10,226 nt of DNA from Deltaproteobacteria bacterium (GTDB lineage Bacteria > Bdellovibrionota > UBA1018 > UBA923). Shown here one piece after another: positions 1-6,559 of this stretch. Every line of letters begins with the position of its first letter. The first letter of the stretch is position 1. The stretch covers positions 1 through 10,226 of the forward strand of contig JACQAW010000402.1 in NCBI GenBank assembly GCA_016194725.1, written 5' to 3'. The notes under the pieces are model-generated. The model made no database searches and had not been told where the DNA came from. It saw only the letters and a list, made by a program, of their open reading frames with translations. A program made the translations under genes and the position numbers.

Positions 1-127
1 ATGTCGACCATCGTTCCATCAAACTTCTTTTTGCCCTCGTCACCTTCCAATGATTTCAATGCCTCAGAGATTATAATGCGCCGCGCATAATGCGGGGCAA
101 TCCCACATTATAGGCCTTCAAATTTTA
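1..127 (-). other. Region downstream of accC: possible promoter and start of an unidentified gene
   Basis: No complete gene is visible here. On the minus strand two perfect TATAAT hexamers occur at 107-112 and 70-75, neither with a good -35 at standard spacing; the second has TTGCCC (95-100) at a 19-base spacer. Two minus-strand frames are open to the window edge from possible starts: TTG 59 or ATG 11 in one frame, GTG 43 or ATG 19 in the other. None has a convincing ribosome-binding site, so I cannot choose. I see no stem-loop followed by a T-run, so no intrinsic terminator is evident after accC. Confidence 0.4.
73..94. repeat. 8-base direct repeat with embedded dyad in the accC-downstream gap
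   Basis: ATAATGCG occurs at 73-80 and again at 87-94, a 14-base period, separated by CCGCGC. The junction also forms a short perfect dyad, ATGCG-CCG-CGCAT (76-88). It sits next to a TATAAT (minus strand, 70-75), so an operator is conceivable, but two 8-base copies could arise by chance. Confidence 0.3.
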
Positions 128-1468
128 CTAATTTTTGTGCAGGAATTCTTCCAGAAAGTGGGTGTCGTACTGGGCAGATTTGAAGCGGGGATGAAGGATG
201 ATTTTCCTTTGAAAGCTGATATTTGTGTGAATGCCGGCGATGACATATTCACTGAGCGAACTGGCCATTTTTGCGATGGCCTCTTCCCTTGTTGCGGCAT
301 GGCAAATTACCTTGGCAATCATGGAGTCATAAAACGGCAAGACCTTATACTGTTGATATACAAAGGAATCTATCCGAACACCAAACCCACCCGGTGGATG
401 GTAGGCAGTAATAAGCCCTGGACTCGGAGCCATACGTTCAGGGTCTTCAGCACAAACGCGGCACTCGATCGCATGCCCTTTGAAAACAATGTCTTCCTGT
501 TTGATGGTCAATTCATGACCCGCCGCAACACGAATCTGCTCCTGAATCAGGTCAATTCCGGTAACCATTTCGGTAACCGGATGCTCAACCTGAATTCGCG
601 TGTTCATTTCCATGAAATAAAATTTCAAGTTTTCGTCAACCAGGAACTCAACGGTGCCCACGTTGCTGTAATTCACGGCTTTGCAAAGACTAATGGCGGC
701 AGCGCCCATTCGTTTCCGCAAGTCCTCATTTACGACGGGAGAGGGCGATTCCTCGATCAGTTTTTGATGCCTGCGCTGAATGGTGCAGTCGCGTTCGCCC
801 AGATAGAGATAGTTGCCATGCGTATCGCAAAGAACCTGAATTTCGACATGGCGTGGATGCTCGCAATATTTTTCCATATAGCAGTCGCCCACGCCAAAGG
901 CGGCCGCTGCCTCGGTGCGCACACGATCGAATGTCGTACGCAGCTGCGAAGGATGGTAAATGATCTGAATACCCCGGCCGCCGCCGCCGGCGGTTGCCTT
1001 GAGCATGACCGGATAGCCTATCTCTTCGGCTTTTTGGGCTGCTTCTTCCGCGTCTTTAAGGAGACCGGTGCCCGAAAGCATCGGAATTCCCACATCTTTC
1101 GCAATTTTTCTCGCGGTCGCCTTGTCGCCCATCTTCGCAATCTGATCAGGCTTGGGACCAATGAAGGTGATGTTGCATTGTTCGCAAACCCGCGCGAAAT
1201 CGGAATTTTCAGCCAAAAAGCCATAGCCCGGGTGTATAGCATCGGCTCCGGTCAGTTCTGCAGCGCTCATTATGGCCGCAACGTTCAGATAACTCAGCTT
1301 CGCGGGCGCCGGACCGACGCAGACCGACTCATCGGCAAGCTTTACGTGCAGCGACTCTTCATCCACCTTGGAGTAAATTGCCACCGTGGCAATACCCATC
1401 TCTTTGCACGCGCGGATTACCCTCAGAGCAATTTCGCCGCGATTCGCGATGAGTATCTTTTTAAACAT
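128..1468 (-). CDS. accC: Biotin carboxylase subunit of acetyl-CoA carboxylase
   Basis: AccC uses ATP and bicarbonate to carboxylate the biotin on AccB. The 446-residue length matches the free-standing subunit (about 445-450). The N-terminal domain starts MFKKILIANRGEIALRVIRA. The ATP-grasp domain shows MGDKATAR (113-120), the glycine loop ATAGGGGRGIQI (158-169), EHPRHVEIQV (203-212) and RRHQKLIEE (232-240). Catalytic residues appear in MEMNTRIQVEHPVTE (286-300: Glu 287, Asn 289, Arg 291) and Arg 337 in IECRVCAED. The C-terminal domain ends at a TAG at 128. The eight-base gap after accB holds no strong ribosome-binding site, so translational coupling to accB is likely. No frame damage is seen. 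Together with accB it forms the usual accBC pair; accA and accD must lie elsewhere. Confidence 0.98.
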   Translation of the reverse strand: MFKKILIANRGEIALRVIRACKEMGIATVAIYSKVDEESLHVKLADESVCVGPAPAKLSYLNVAAIMSAAELTGADAIHPGYGFLAENSDFARVCEQCNITFIGPKPDQIAKMGDKATARKIAKDVGIPMLSGTGLLKDAEEAAQKAEEIGYPVMLKATAGGGGRGIQIIYHPSQLRTTFDRVRTEAAAAFGVGDCYMEKYCEHPRHVEIQVLCDTHGNYLYLGERDCTIQRRHQKLIEESPSPVVNEDLRKRMGAAAISLCKAVNYSNVGTVEFLVDENLKFYFMEMNTRIQVEHPVTEMVTGIDLIQEQIRVAAGHELTIKQEDIVFKGHAIECRVCAEDPERMAPSPGLITAYHPPGGFGVRIDSFVYQQYKVLPFYDSMIAKVICHAATREEAIAKMASSLSEYVIAGIHTNISFQRKIILHPRFKSAQYDTHFLEEFLHKN

Positions 1469-1476
1469 CTACGCGC

Positions 1477-1959
1477 TCAAACCGATTCGATAAGAAAAAG
1501 AGGTTCGCCGTACTCTACCGGTTGGCCGTTTTCAGCAAGAATGGATACCACTTTGCCGCTCACTTCACTTTCGATTTCGTTCATCAACTTCATGGCTTCG
1601 ACGATGCACAGCACATCGCCTTTCTTCACCATTTGACCCTCTTTGACATAGGAGTCGGCTTCGGGCGAAGGCGCACGATAGAACGTGCCCACAAAAGGGC
1701 TCAGGACCTTCGAGTGCTTTTCATCGTCACCCTTTGAAAGCTTCTTGGGTGATTCCGAAAGCGGCGGTGGCGCGTCCATTGCCAACCCGACATGCGGCGC
1801 CGAATGGCCAAAAACGCTTGGCGCTTCGCTAACTACTCGAGCTCCCAGTGACGTGCGAATTTTAAACTTCGACTTTCCGTCCTCCACTTCGAGTTCGGCG
1901 AGCTTGTGTTTTTTTGCCAGAGCCAGCAATTTTTCGAGCGTTTTAAGATCGACAGGCAT
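1477..1959 (-). CDS. accB: Biotin carboxyl carrier protein of acetyl-CoA carboxylase (BCCP)
   Basis: AccB carries biotin covalently and moves carboxyl groups from biotin carboxylase to the AccAD carboxyltransferase, starting fatty-acid synthesis. The 160-residue length is normal. Residues 1-38 form the usual conserved N-terminal helix and strand (KTLEKLLALAKKHKLAELEV), 40-82 a flexible linker with a proline run, and 84-159 the biotinyl domain. The domain includes the thumb region (FVGTFYRAPSPEADSYVKEG) and EAMKLMNEIE, with Lys 124 as the biotin site. The ATG at 1959 lies one base after the efp stop; an AAGG sits about ten bases upstream inside efp. The stop is eight bases before accC. The thumb marks it as AccB and not a pyruvate/oxaloacetate carrier domain. 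It should need a BirA ligase encoded elsewhere. Confidence 0.97.
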   Translation of the reverse strand: MPVDLKTLEKLLALAKKHKLAELEVEDGKSKFKIRTSLGARVVSEAPSVFGHSAPHVGLAMDAPPPLSESPKKLSKGDDEKHSKVLSPFVGTFYRAPSPEADSYVKEGQMVKKGDVLCIVEAMKLMNEIESEVSGKVVSILAENGQPVEYGEPLFLIESV

Positions 1960-1960
1960 C

Positions 1961-2524
1961 TTACTTGTTCACCTTCTCCATGTACTTATATTCACGCGTA
2001 TCAATACGAAGCACATCGCCTTCCTTGATATGAAGCGGAACGTTTACGCTTGCGCCGGTTTCCAGCTTCGCTGGCTTTTGCGCGCCAGTAGCCGTATCGC
2101 CCTTGAAGCCCGGCTCAGTTTCGATGACTTTCAGCTCAACGAACGTCGGCAACTCAACGCCAATCGCTCGACCGTTGTAGTAAAGCACCTCAATAACGAG
2201 GTTTTCCTGCAGGAAGTCTTTCGCGTCGCCTATCAAACTCGCGTCAAGAGGAACCTGGTCGTAGTTGGCCTGGTTCATGAAATAAAAATGATCGCCCTCG
2301 CGATACAGATACTGATACTCGAGCTGCTCCAGATCCGGCTGCACAAACTTGTCGCCGGTCTTGAATGTGCGCTCGATTACGGCCTGATTCAGCATGTTCT
2401 TCAGCTTGGTGCGTACGAACGAGCCGCCTTTGCCGGGACTGACGAGTTGAAAGTCGACGATGTTGTAGGGAATGCCTTCAACTTCGATTTTGAGTCCCTT
2501 GCGGAACTGTTTCGTATCATACAT
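1961..2524 (-). CDS. efp: Elongation factor P
   Basis: EF-P binds between the ribosomal P and E sites and relieves stalling at proline stretches. The 187-residue length is typical. The KOW-like domain I spans about residues 1-63 and contains the modification loop SPGKGGSF with Lys 32, aligned with the lysine modified in Escherichia coli (Lys 34). OB-type domain II follows at about 65-127 and domain III at about 129-185 (GASVNVPLHIKEGDVLRIDT). The start is ATG 2524 with AGGAG (2531-2535) six bases upstream; the in-frame TTG at 2530 is adjacent to that site and is rejected. The lysine-type loop suggests modification by an EpmA/EpmB- or YmfI-type route, not EarP arginine rhamnosylation, or no modification. 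No modifying enzyme is in the window. The gene ends one base before accB. Confidence 0.97.
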   Translation of the reverse strand: MYDTKQFRKGLKIEVEGIPYNIVDFQLVSPGKGGSFVRTKLKNMLNQAVIERTFKTGDKFVQPDLEQLEYQYLYREGDHFYFMNQANYDQVPLDASLIGDAKDFLQENLVIEVLYYNGRAIGVELPTFVELKVIETEPGFKGDTATGAQKPAKLETGASVNVPLHIKEGDVLRIDTREYKYMEKVNK

Positions 2525-2555
2525 GGACAACTCCTAATTCTGTAATGGAGTTGAC

Positions 2556-2584
2556 ACATTAGACAGCCGACCGAGCCATGTCAA
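2556..2584 (-). promoter_or_regulatory. Sigma70-like promoter of efp-accB-accC
   Basis: On the minus strand a perfect -35 hexamer TTGACA (2579-2584) is followed by a 17-base spacer and TAATGT (2556-2561), a -10 box with three consensus matches including the key first, second and last positions. Transcription would begin around 2549, giving a short leader that includes the AGGAG site before efp. It lies in the only sizeable internal gap of the window (2525-2587). Spacing and position support it; no experimental proof is possible from sequence alone. Confidence 0.65.
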
Positions 2585-2587
2585 TTA

Positions 2588-3115
2588 TCAATGGACATCA
2601 AGACGCTCTTTCTTGAGCTCGGCGATAACCCAGCGCAAAGCCTCGACATAGCCATCCTGCCCCATGCCGCTCACTCGGTAATCGACGATGTCCTCGATAA
2701 AGGAATAATGTCGAAACTCCTCGCGTTCGAGTGGATTAGTCAGGTGAACCTCGACCAGGGGTACGGGTTTGAGCATGAGCACCGCATCACGCAAGGCAAC
2801 CGAGGTATGCGTCCATGCCGCAGGATTGATAATCACCCCCCCCAAACCCCCTTTCTGGCCTACCCCCAAAACGAGCGAATGGATAAAGTCCAACATTTCG
2901 CCTTCATAATTTGTCTGAAAAAATCGCACTTTCACCCGGCTCTTGGACTCCTTGGCCGCCTCACGTAATTTCTTCTCCAAGTCGGCAAGCGTTTCGCTGC
3001 CATATAACTCGGGTTCGCGAAAACCCAACATGTTCAGGTTGGGACCGTTGAGCACGTGTATTTCGACGGGGGCAGTACTTTTGGGCTGCTTTTTGGGAGA
3101 AAGTTCCTTTTTCAT
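2588..3115 (-). CDS. aroQ: 3-dehydroquinate dehydratase, type II
   Basis: AroQ removes water from 3-dehydroquinate to give 3-dehydroshikimate, step three of the shikimate pathway; type II enzymes are small and dodecameric. Motifs are VLNGPNLNMLGFREPELYG (21-39, catalytic Tyr 38), FFQTNYEGE (65-73), VIINPAAWTHTSVALRDA (94-111, catalytic His 103) and VEVHLTNPLEREEFRHYS (121-138). At 175 residues it is longer than the usual ~145-150. It carries a lysine-rich N-terminal extension of about 17 residues and a glycine-rich loop (GVGQKGGLGG, 84-93) about five residues longer than usual, encoded by G-runs. The ATG at 3115 overlaps the TPR gene stop, with GGAG (3123-3126) seven bases upstream. The gene ends just upstream of the efp promoter. 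All catalytic motifs are present. Confidence 0.96.
   Translation of the reverse strand: MKKELSPKKQPKSTAPVEIHVLNGPNLNMLGFREPELYGSETLADLEKKLREAAKESKSRVKVRFFQTNYEGEMLDFIHSLVLGVGQKGGLGGVIINPAAWTHTSVALRDAVLMLKPVPLVEVHLTNPLEREEFRHYSFIEDIVDYRVSGMGQDGYVEALRWVIAELKKERLDVH
2836..2867 (-). other. Clustered G-runs in aroQ coding strand (possible G-quadruplex)
   Basis: The coding strand carries G5 (2863-2867), G5 (2847-2851) and G8 (2836-2843) within 32 bases. Since G8 can supply two runs of three, a four-run quadruplex with an 11-base first loop is conceivable. These runs encode the glycine-rich loop of AroQ that is longer than normal for the family. The G8 run is also a site prone to length change or sequencing error; the frame is intact in this copy. 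Confidence 0.45.
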
Positions 3116-3651
3116 ACCGATACTCCGCGCAGTTGTTGTACCCGGGTGAGCAACTTTTGAAGCCGCATGAGTTTTCGCAGCTTTTCAGGTTTCTGCTCCA
3201 CCCGAAGCAGGCCGCCGCGCTCATAGGCTTGAGTTTCGAGCTCCTGCACCAGGCCCGCCACTTCGCGATCATTCGGGCTGAAATAAAGCAGCATTTTATA
3301 CGACGCCAAGGCCTCGTGAACATACCCCAGCACAAGACAGGAATCTGCCAGCAGCCGCTGCGCAATGAGATTGTCCGGAATTTTGTCTATCACCGCCATC
3401 AGCGTTTCGCGCACCTGCACGTGCATCTTCTTGTCGTAAAAAGCCCGCGCGAGCGCCACTTTTCCACCCATGAAGTCGGGGTTTGCGCTCAGCCCTTCCT
3501 GGCAAATTTCGATGGCCTGATCGATCAGGCCTATTTTTCGATACGACTCGGCGAGCGGCGCGAAGATTCTCGACTTCGGGTCGTCCTGAAACATCTTGAG
3601 ATATTTCAGCAGCAGGGGCGGATACTTCGATGTGGGCGTCGAGGCGGCCAC
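3112..3651 (-). CDS. Small tetratricopeptide-repeat protein, unknown function
   Basis: A protein of about 179 residues made of three tandem TPR-like helix pairs: about 28-60 (IFAPLAESYRKIGLIDQAIE), 62-94 (GGKVALARAFYDKKMHVQV) and 96-128 (AQRLLADSCLVLGYVHEALA). A basic C-terminal helix rich in K, R, L and Q follows (about 150-175). No signal peptide or membrane segment is seen, so it is probably cytoplasmic and mediates protein contacts. The start is best taken as GTG 3651, because GGAGG at 3659-3663 is 7 bases away; the TTG at 3657, which overlaps the aroB stop, is only one base from it. The stop overlaps the aroQ ATG as ATGA. Being coupled between aroB and aroQ does not prove a shikimate role; a pilus-biogenesis role is equally possible. 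I do not recognise a named family. Confidence 0.85.
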   Translation of the reverse strand: MAASTPTSKYPPLLLKYLKMFQDDPKSRIFAPLAESYRKIGLIDQAIEICQEGLSANPDFMGGKVALARAFYDKKMHVQVRETLMAVIDKIPDNLIAQRLLADSCLVLGYVHEALASYKMLLYFSPNDREVAGLVQELETQAYERGGLLRVEQKPEKLRKLMRLQKLLTRVQQLRGVSV

Positions 3652-3653
3652 TC

Positions 3654-4808
3654 TCAATCCTCCAGAAGCTCGAGTTCATCCAGTTTTGTAAGGCGCACTA
3701 CCGCGTGCCCCACGTCTTTTAGACAGACGAATTGCAGATGATTGCCGACGAGCTTTTTGTCGCGACGGACGTAAGGAAGCACGTCCTTGAGGCTCCAGTG
3801 CAAATCGGCTTCTGTCTGCAGGGACAGCTTGGTACCAAGGCTCATGATCTCATCGTAACACCGAAGGGGACATAATTTCACCTTTGCGCTCAATTTTGCG
3901 GCCAAAGTGACTCCGACCGCGACGGCCAGGCCATGCGGCATCGAATAAGCCTTTTCGATGCCGTGCCCAATGGTGTGGCCGAGGTTCAAAAGCCGTCGAT
4001 CGCCAAACTTCGACCGGCCCAGATGCAGGCCCGCGACTCCGGTTTCACGCTCGTCTCGACGCACGACTTCGGCTTTGATGCGCACGCTTTCAAGTAGAAT
4101 GTGCGTCAATACTTCCGGATCTCGATCCAGTACCCGCGTTGCATTGCGGTCCAGGTAACGAAACAACCCGGGGCTGAACCCCGCCGCGTATTTGAACACC
4201 TCGCCAATGCCACTCAGGAAATCAAAATCCGAAAGGCTTTCCAGAAAATCGAGCACCGCAATGACAGCCGCGGGCTGGTGAAACGTGCCAATCAGATTTT
4301 TGCCATCAGTATGGTTTACCGCCGTTTTGCCCCCAATACTGCTGTCGACCATGGCAAGAAAGGTGGTCGGGATGTGCACCACATCGATGCCACGGTGGTA
4401 AAGGCTAGCGACAAATCCGCCAAGATCGCCAACCACGCCGCCGCCCACCGCGATGCACAGATCGTTGCGGCGCAACCCGTGCGAAATCATCTGTCCCAGA
4501 ATCTTTTCGGCCCTATGAAAGGATTTGGAGGTCTCGGCTCCGGGTACCTTGATAATTAAATTTTCGCCGGGTGAAAAAAGTTTTTTTATCGCTCGTACGG
4601 CATCCGGACGGGCATGCGCAAATCCATCGTCGATCAAGATGCAGGCCCGGCGCCGCAGTCGCCCCATGGGGCCCCGGCTTTCGAACAATCCGAGGCCTTT
4701 GAAAACTTTGTCAAGGTCGGCGGCAGCGCTTTTGGCGCACACGACGACCGGATAGGTTTTGTCGTCGCATTTGATTCGAACCTGGATTTTGCGGCTAGCA
4801 GCTGGCAT
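3654..4808 (-). CDS. aroB: 3-dehydroquinate synthase
   Basis: AroB cyclises DAHP to 3-dehydroquinate, step two of the shikimate pathway, using NAD+ and a divalent metal. The 384-residue protein is slightly longer than the usual 350-365. NAD-binding region: VGGGVVGDLGGFVASLYHRG (121-140). Next are IPTTFLAMVDSSIGGKTAVN (146-165) and KNLIGTFHQP (170-179). Metal ligands by family pattern are Glu 203 (GIGEVFKYA), His 278 (NLGHTIGHGIE) and His 292 (MPHGLAVAVG). An atypical insertion of about 12 residues (260-271) lies between DERETG and RRLLNLGHT. The ATG at 4808 follows the aroC stop with no gap; AGGTG five bases upstream is a weak ribosome-binding site, suggesting coupling. Lineage-specific loops are known in metabolic enzymes, so I expect it to be functional. 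Confidence 0.96.
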   Translation of the reverse strand: MPAASRKIQVRIKCDDKTYPVVVCAKSAAADLDKVFKGLGLFESRGPMGRLRRRACILIDDGFAHARPDAVRAIKKLFSPGENLIIKVPGAETSKSFHRAEKILGQMISHGLRRNDLCIAVGGGVVGDLGGFVASLYHRGIDVVHIPTTFLAMVDSSIGGKTAVNHTDGKNLIGTFHQPAAVIAVLDFLESLSDFDFLSGIGEVFKYAAGFSPGLFRYLDRNATRVLDRDPEVLTHILLESVRIKAEVVRRDERETGVAGLHLGRSKFGDRRLLNLGHTIGHGIEKAYSMPHGLAVAVGVTLAAKLSAKVKLCPLRCYDEIMSLGTKLSLQTEADLHWSLKDVLPYVRRDKKLVGNHLQFVCLKDVGHAVVRLTKLDELELLED

Positions 4809-5996
4809 TCAGCACCTAAGCACTTTGTCAGTGCGATCGCGATAGCGGTTCAAGGAGTCGACAATATCGTCCATCTGGTCATTCCCGAATTTTTCGAGAT
4901 ACACCTCGGCAAGTGCAATCGCGGTAACAGAAAACCCTACTATGCTGGCCGCGGCAATCGCGCACACGTCCGTGCGCTCGACCGTGGCTTTTTCGACTTT
5001 CTTGGACTTTAGATTTACCGAGGCCAGCGCCTTGACGAGCGTCGGCAGAGGTTTCATGCCCGCGCGAACCACCAGGCGCTCGCCATTCGTCATTCCCGCC
5101 TCTAGCCCACCCGAGTTGTTTCCAGCGCGCGCGATATGCCCCTCCTTGATGACGATCTCGTCGTGGCTCTGGCTGCCGCGGCTTGCCGCATAACGAAAGC
5201 CAGCCCCGATTTCCACGCCCTTGAAGGCCTGGATGCTCATGAGCGCCTGTGCCAGGCGTCCGTCGAGTCTTCTGTCCCATTGCGAGTAGGTTCCGAGCCC
5301 CGACACCAAACCTTCGAACCACACCTCGATCACGCCACCCAGGCTGTCGCCCTGGGTCTTGCAGAGCGTGATTAGCTCTATCATCTTCCGCTCGGCCGCG
5401 GCATCGGGGCATCTGAGTTGAGACGTGGCAATGGCCTTTTCAAGCTTGGCTATCGAACCAAAATCGATGTTTTCGGGACTCGCGAACTCAGAGCCGACCG
5501 CGGTAACGAAACCCGCGCCCCGCACCCCCAGCGGAAGCAGAAATTCATAGCAAAGCGCGCCAATGGCCGATCGAATGGCTGTATGACGAGCACTGGCCCG
5601 CTCAAGCGCATTTCGAACGTCGTCGAATTTATATTTGAGCACACCCACCAGATCGGCATGCCCGGGCCGCGGGCGATCGATTTTCTTTGCACGCCCACCC
5701 GCATCGTCGGCCAGCACGTCCCAAGGATTCATCGCGGATTCCCAGTTGGCCCAATCACGATTGGGAATGCGCAGGGTTATCGGCGAACCAAGTGTCACGC
5801 CATGGCGCACCCCCGACTGGATTTCGACCCGGTCCTTTTCTATCTTCTGCCGATTGCCGCGGCCATAGCCTTGCTGGCGGCACGCCAGCAGCTCGTTCAT
5901 ACGATCCTGCGAAAGCTTTACGCCCGCCGGAAAGCCATCAACAATCGCGGTAAGAGCCGGACCATGGGATTCACCGGCATCTAGATAACGCAACAC
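4809..5996 (-). CDS. aroC: Chorismate synthase
   Basis: Chorismate synthase converts 5-enolpyruvylshikimate-3-phosphate to chorismate, the last shikimate-pathway step, using reduced FMN in the cytoplasm. The 395-residue length fits the longer (about 390) bacterial/Bacillus-type class. Signature stretches are LDAGESHGPALTAIVDGFPA near the start (catalytic His at 11), RQQGYGRGNRQKIEKD (40-55), SGVRHGVTLGSPI (61-73), RPRPGHADLVGVLKY (108-122, second catalytic His at 113), DVRNALERASARHTA (126-140), AGNNSGGLEAGMTNGE (291-306), and ERTDVCAIAAASIV (340-353, Asp 343). The start is a GTG at 5996 with AGGAG (6003-6007) six bases upstream; the nearby ATG at 5998 is out of frame. It lies 20 bases after pilQ and its TGA directly abuts the aroB ATG. 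All expected active-site regions appear intact. Confidence 0.97.
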   Translation of the reverse strand: MLRYLDAGESHGPALTAIVDGFPAGVKLSQDRMNELLACRQQGYGRGNRQKIEKDRVEIQSGVRHGVTLGSPITLRIPNRDWANWESAMNPWDVLADDAGGRAKKIDRPRPGHADLVGVLKYKFDDVRNALERASARHTAIRSAIGALCYEFLLPLGVRGAGFVTAVGSEFASPENIDFGSIAKLEKAIATSQLRCPDAAAERKMIELITLCKTQGDSLGGVIEVWFEGLVSGLGTYSQWDRRLDGRLAQALMSIQAFKGVEIGAGFRYAASRGSQSHDEIVIKEGHIARAGNNSGGLEAGMTNGERLVVRAGMKPLPTLVKALASVNLKSKKVEKATVERTDVCAIAAASIVGFSVTAIALAEVYLEKFGNDQMDDIVDSLNRYRDRTDKVLRC

Positions 5997-6016
5997 ATTG
6001 CTCTCCTGCTTGGAAC

Positions 6017-6559
6017 CTAGCTCTTTATGCCAGATTCCTTATCATTAAGTACCCGGGGAGTGATGAAGATAAAAAGCTCATCCTTTTTTAAACTTTTGGT
6101 CTTGCTACCAAAAAACGGACCGATGATGGGAAGGTTGCGCAGTATGGGAATGCCGGCTTCCGTATTCGTCGAGTTACTGGAATAGACTCCCCCAATCACA
6201 ATCGTGCCGCCACTGTCCACGACTACGCTGGTCGTGATACTTTTCGAATCAATAGTTACTGAGCCGGCGATTGCCGGATTCGCCTCGGGAACATCGTTCG
6301 TAAACGAGATCTTCAACAAAATCGCCCCATCATTGGTTACCTGTGGCGTAACAGCAAGATTCAGGTTTGCGTTGATCGCGTTTTGGGCTCCCCCTACACC
6401 GCCAACAAAGATGGTTTGACCCGAGCTGATGCTGGCTGTTTCCTTGTTCTGCGTCACAACGCGCGGGCTGGCGATTACCCTCGAGCTGGATTCGGTCTCG
6501 ACAAGACTGATGAAAGCGCCAATTTCGCTGATGCCCGGCAACAACCCTGCCTTGGGCAT
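6017..6559 (-). CDS. pilQ: PilQ C-terminal fragment: secretin beta-domain
   Basis: This part carries the beta-barrel-forming secretin domain. From the ATG at 6559 it encodes 180 residues; the same frame is readable without a stop up to at least 6724 and reads convincingly there (LSNRETDPTTGNFTTFSPS), so 6559 is an internal methionine, not a designed start. Hallmarks are SSSRVIASPRVVTQNKET (about 25-42), a TPQVTNDGAILLKISFTND stretch (about 71-89), VVVDSGGTIVIGGVYSS (about 112-128), and the secretin signature GIPILRNLPIIGPFFGSK (about 136-153) followed by ELFIFITPRVLN. I see no strong ribosome-binding site before 6559, so separate translation is doubtful. The stop is 20 bases before the aroC start. 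Confidence 0.82.
   Translation of the reverse strand: MPKAGLLPGISEIGAFISLVETESSSRVIASPRVVTQNKETASISSGQTIFVGGVGGAQNAINANLNLAVTPQVTNDGAILLKISFTNDVPEANPAIAGSVTIDSKSITTSVVVDSGGTIVIGGVYSSNSTNTEAGIPILRNLPIIGPFFGSKTKSLKKDELFIFITPRVLNDKESGIKS

Noticed and set aside
76..88. Dyad ATGCG-CCG-CGCAT as a rho-independent terminator of accC
   Set aside because: The stem is only five pairs and no T-run follows on the minus strand.
137..1636. 499-codon plus-strand open frame opposite accC
   Set aside because: It lies antisense to a fully conserved biotin carboxylase and extends into accB. Its translation has no recognisable motif and is what the codon bias of accC produces on the other strand.
2525..2530. 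TTG at 2530 as the efp start
   Set aside because: It directly abuts the AGGAG site at 2531-2535, whereas ATG 2524 has a six-base spacing and fits the family N-terminus.
1685..2545. 286-codon plus-strand open frame opposite accB and efp
   Set aside because: Antisense to two well-supported genes, with no domain and no start signal.
2551..2556. Plus-strand TTGACA as a divergent promoter
   Set aside because: No good -10 box at proper spacing and no plus-strand gene to drive; it overlaps the minus-strand -10 of efp.
3652..3657. TTG at 3657 as the start of the TPR gene
   Set aside because: Only one base from the GGAGG site; GTG 3651 has the right spacing of seven.
6557..6559. ATG 6559 as the start of a separate small secretin gene
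   Set aside because: The same frame continues upstream with PilQ-like sequence to at least 6724, and no clear ribosome-binding site precedes it, so it is a fragment of pilQ.
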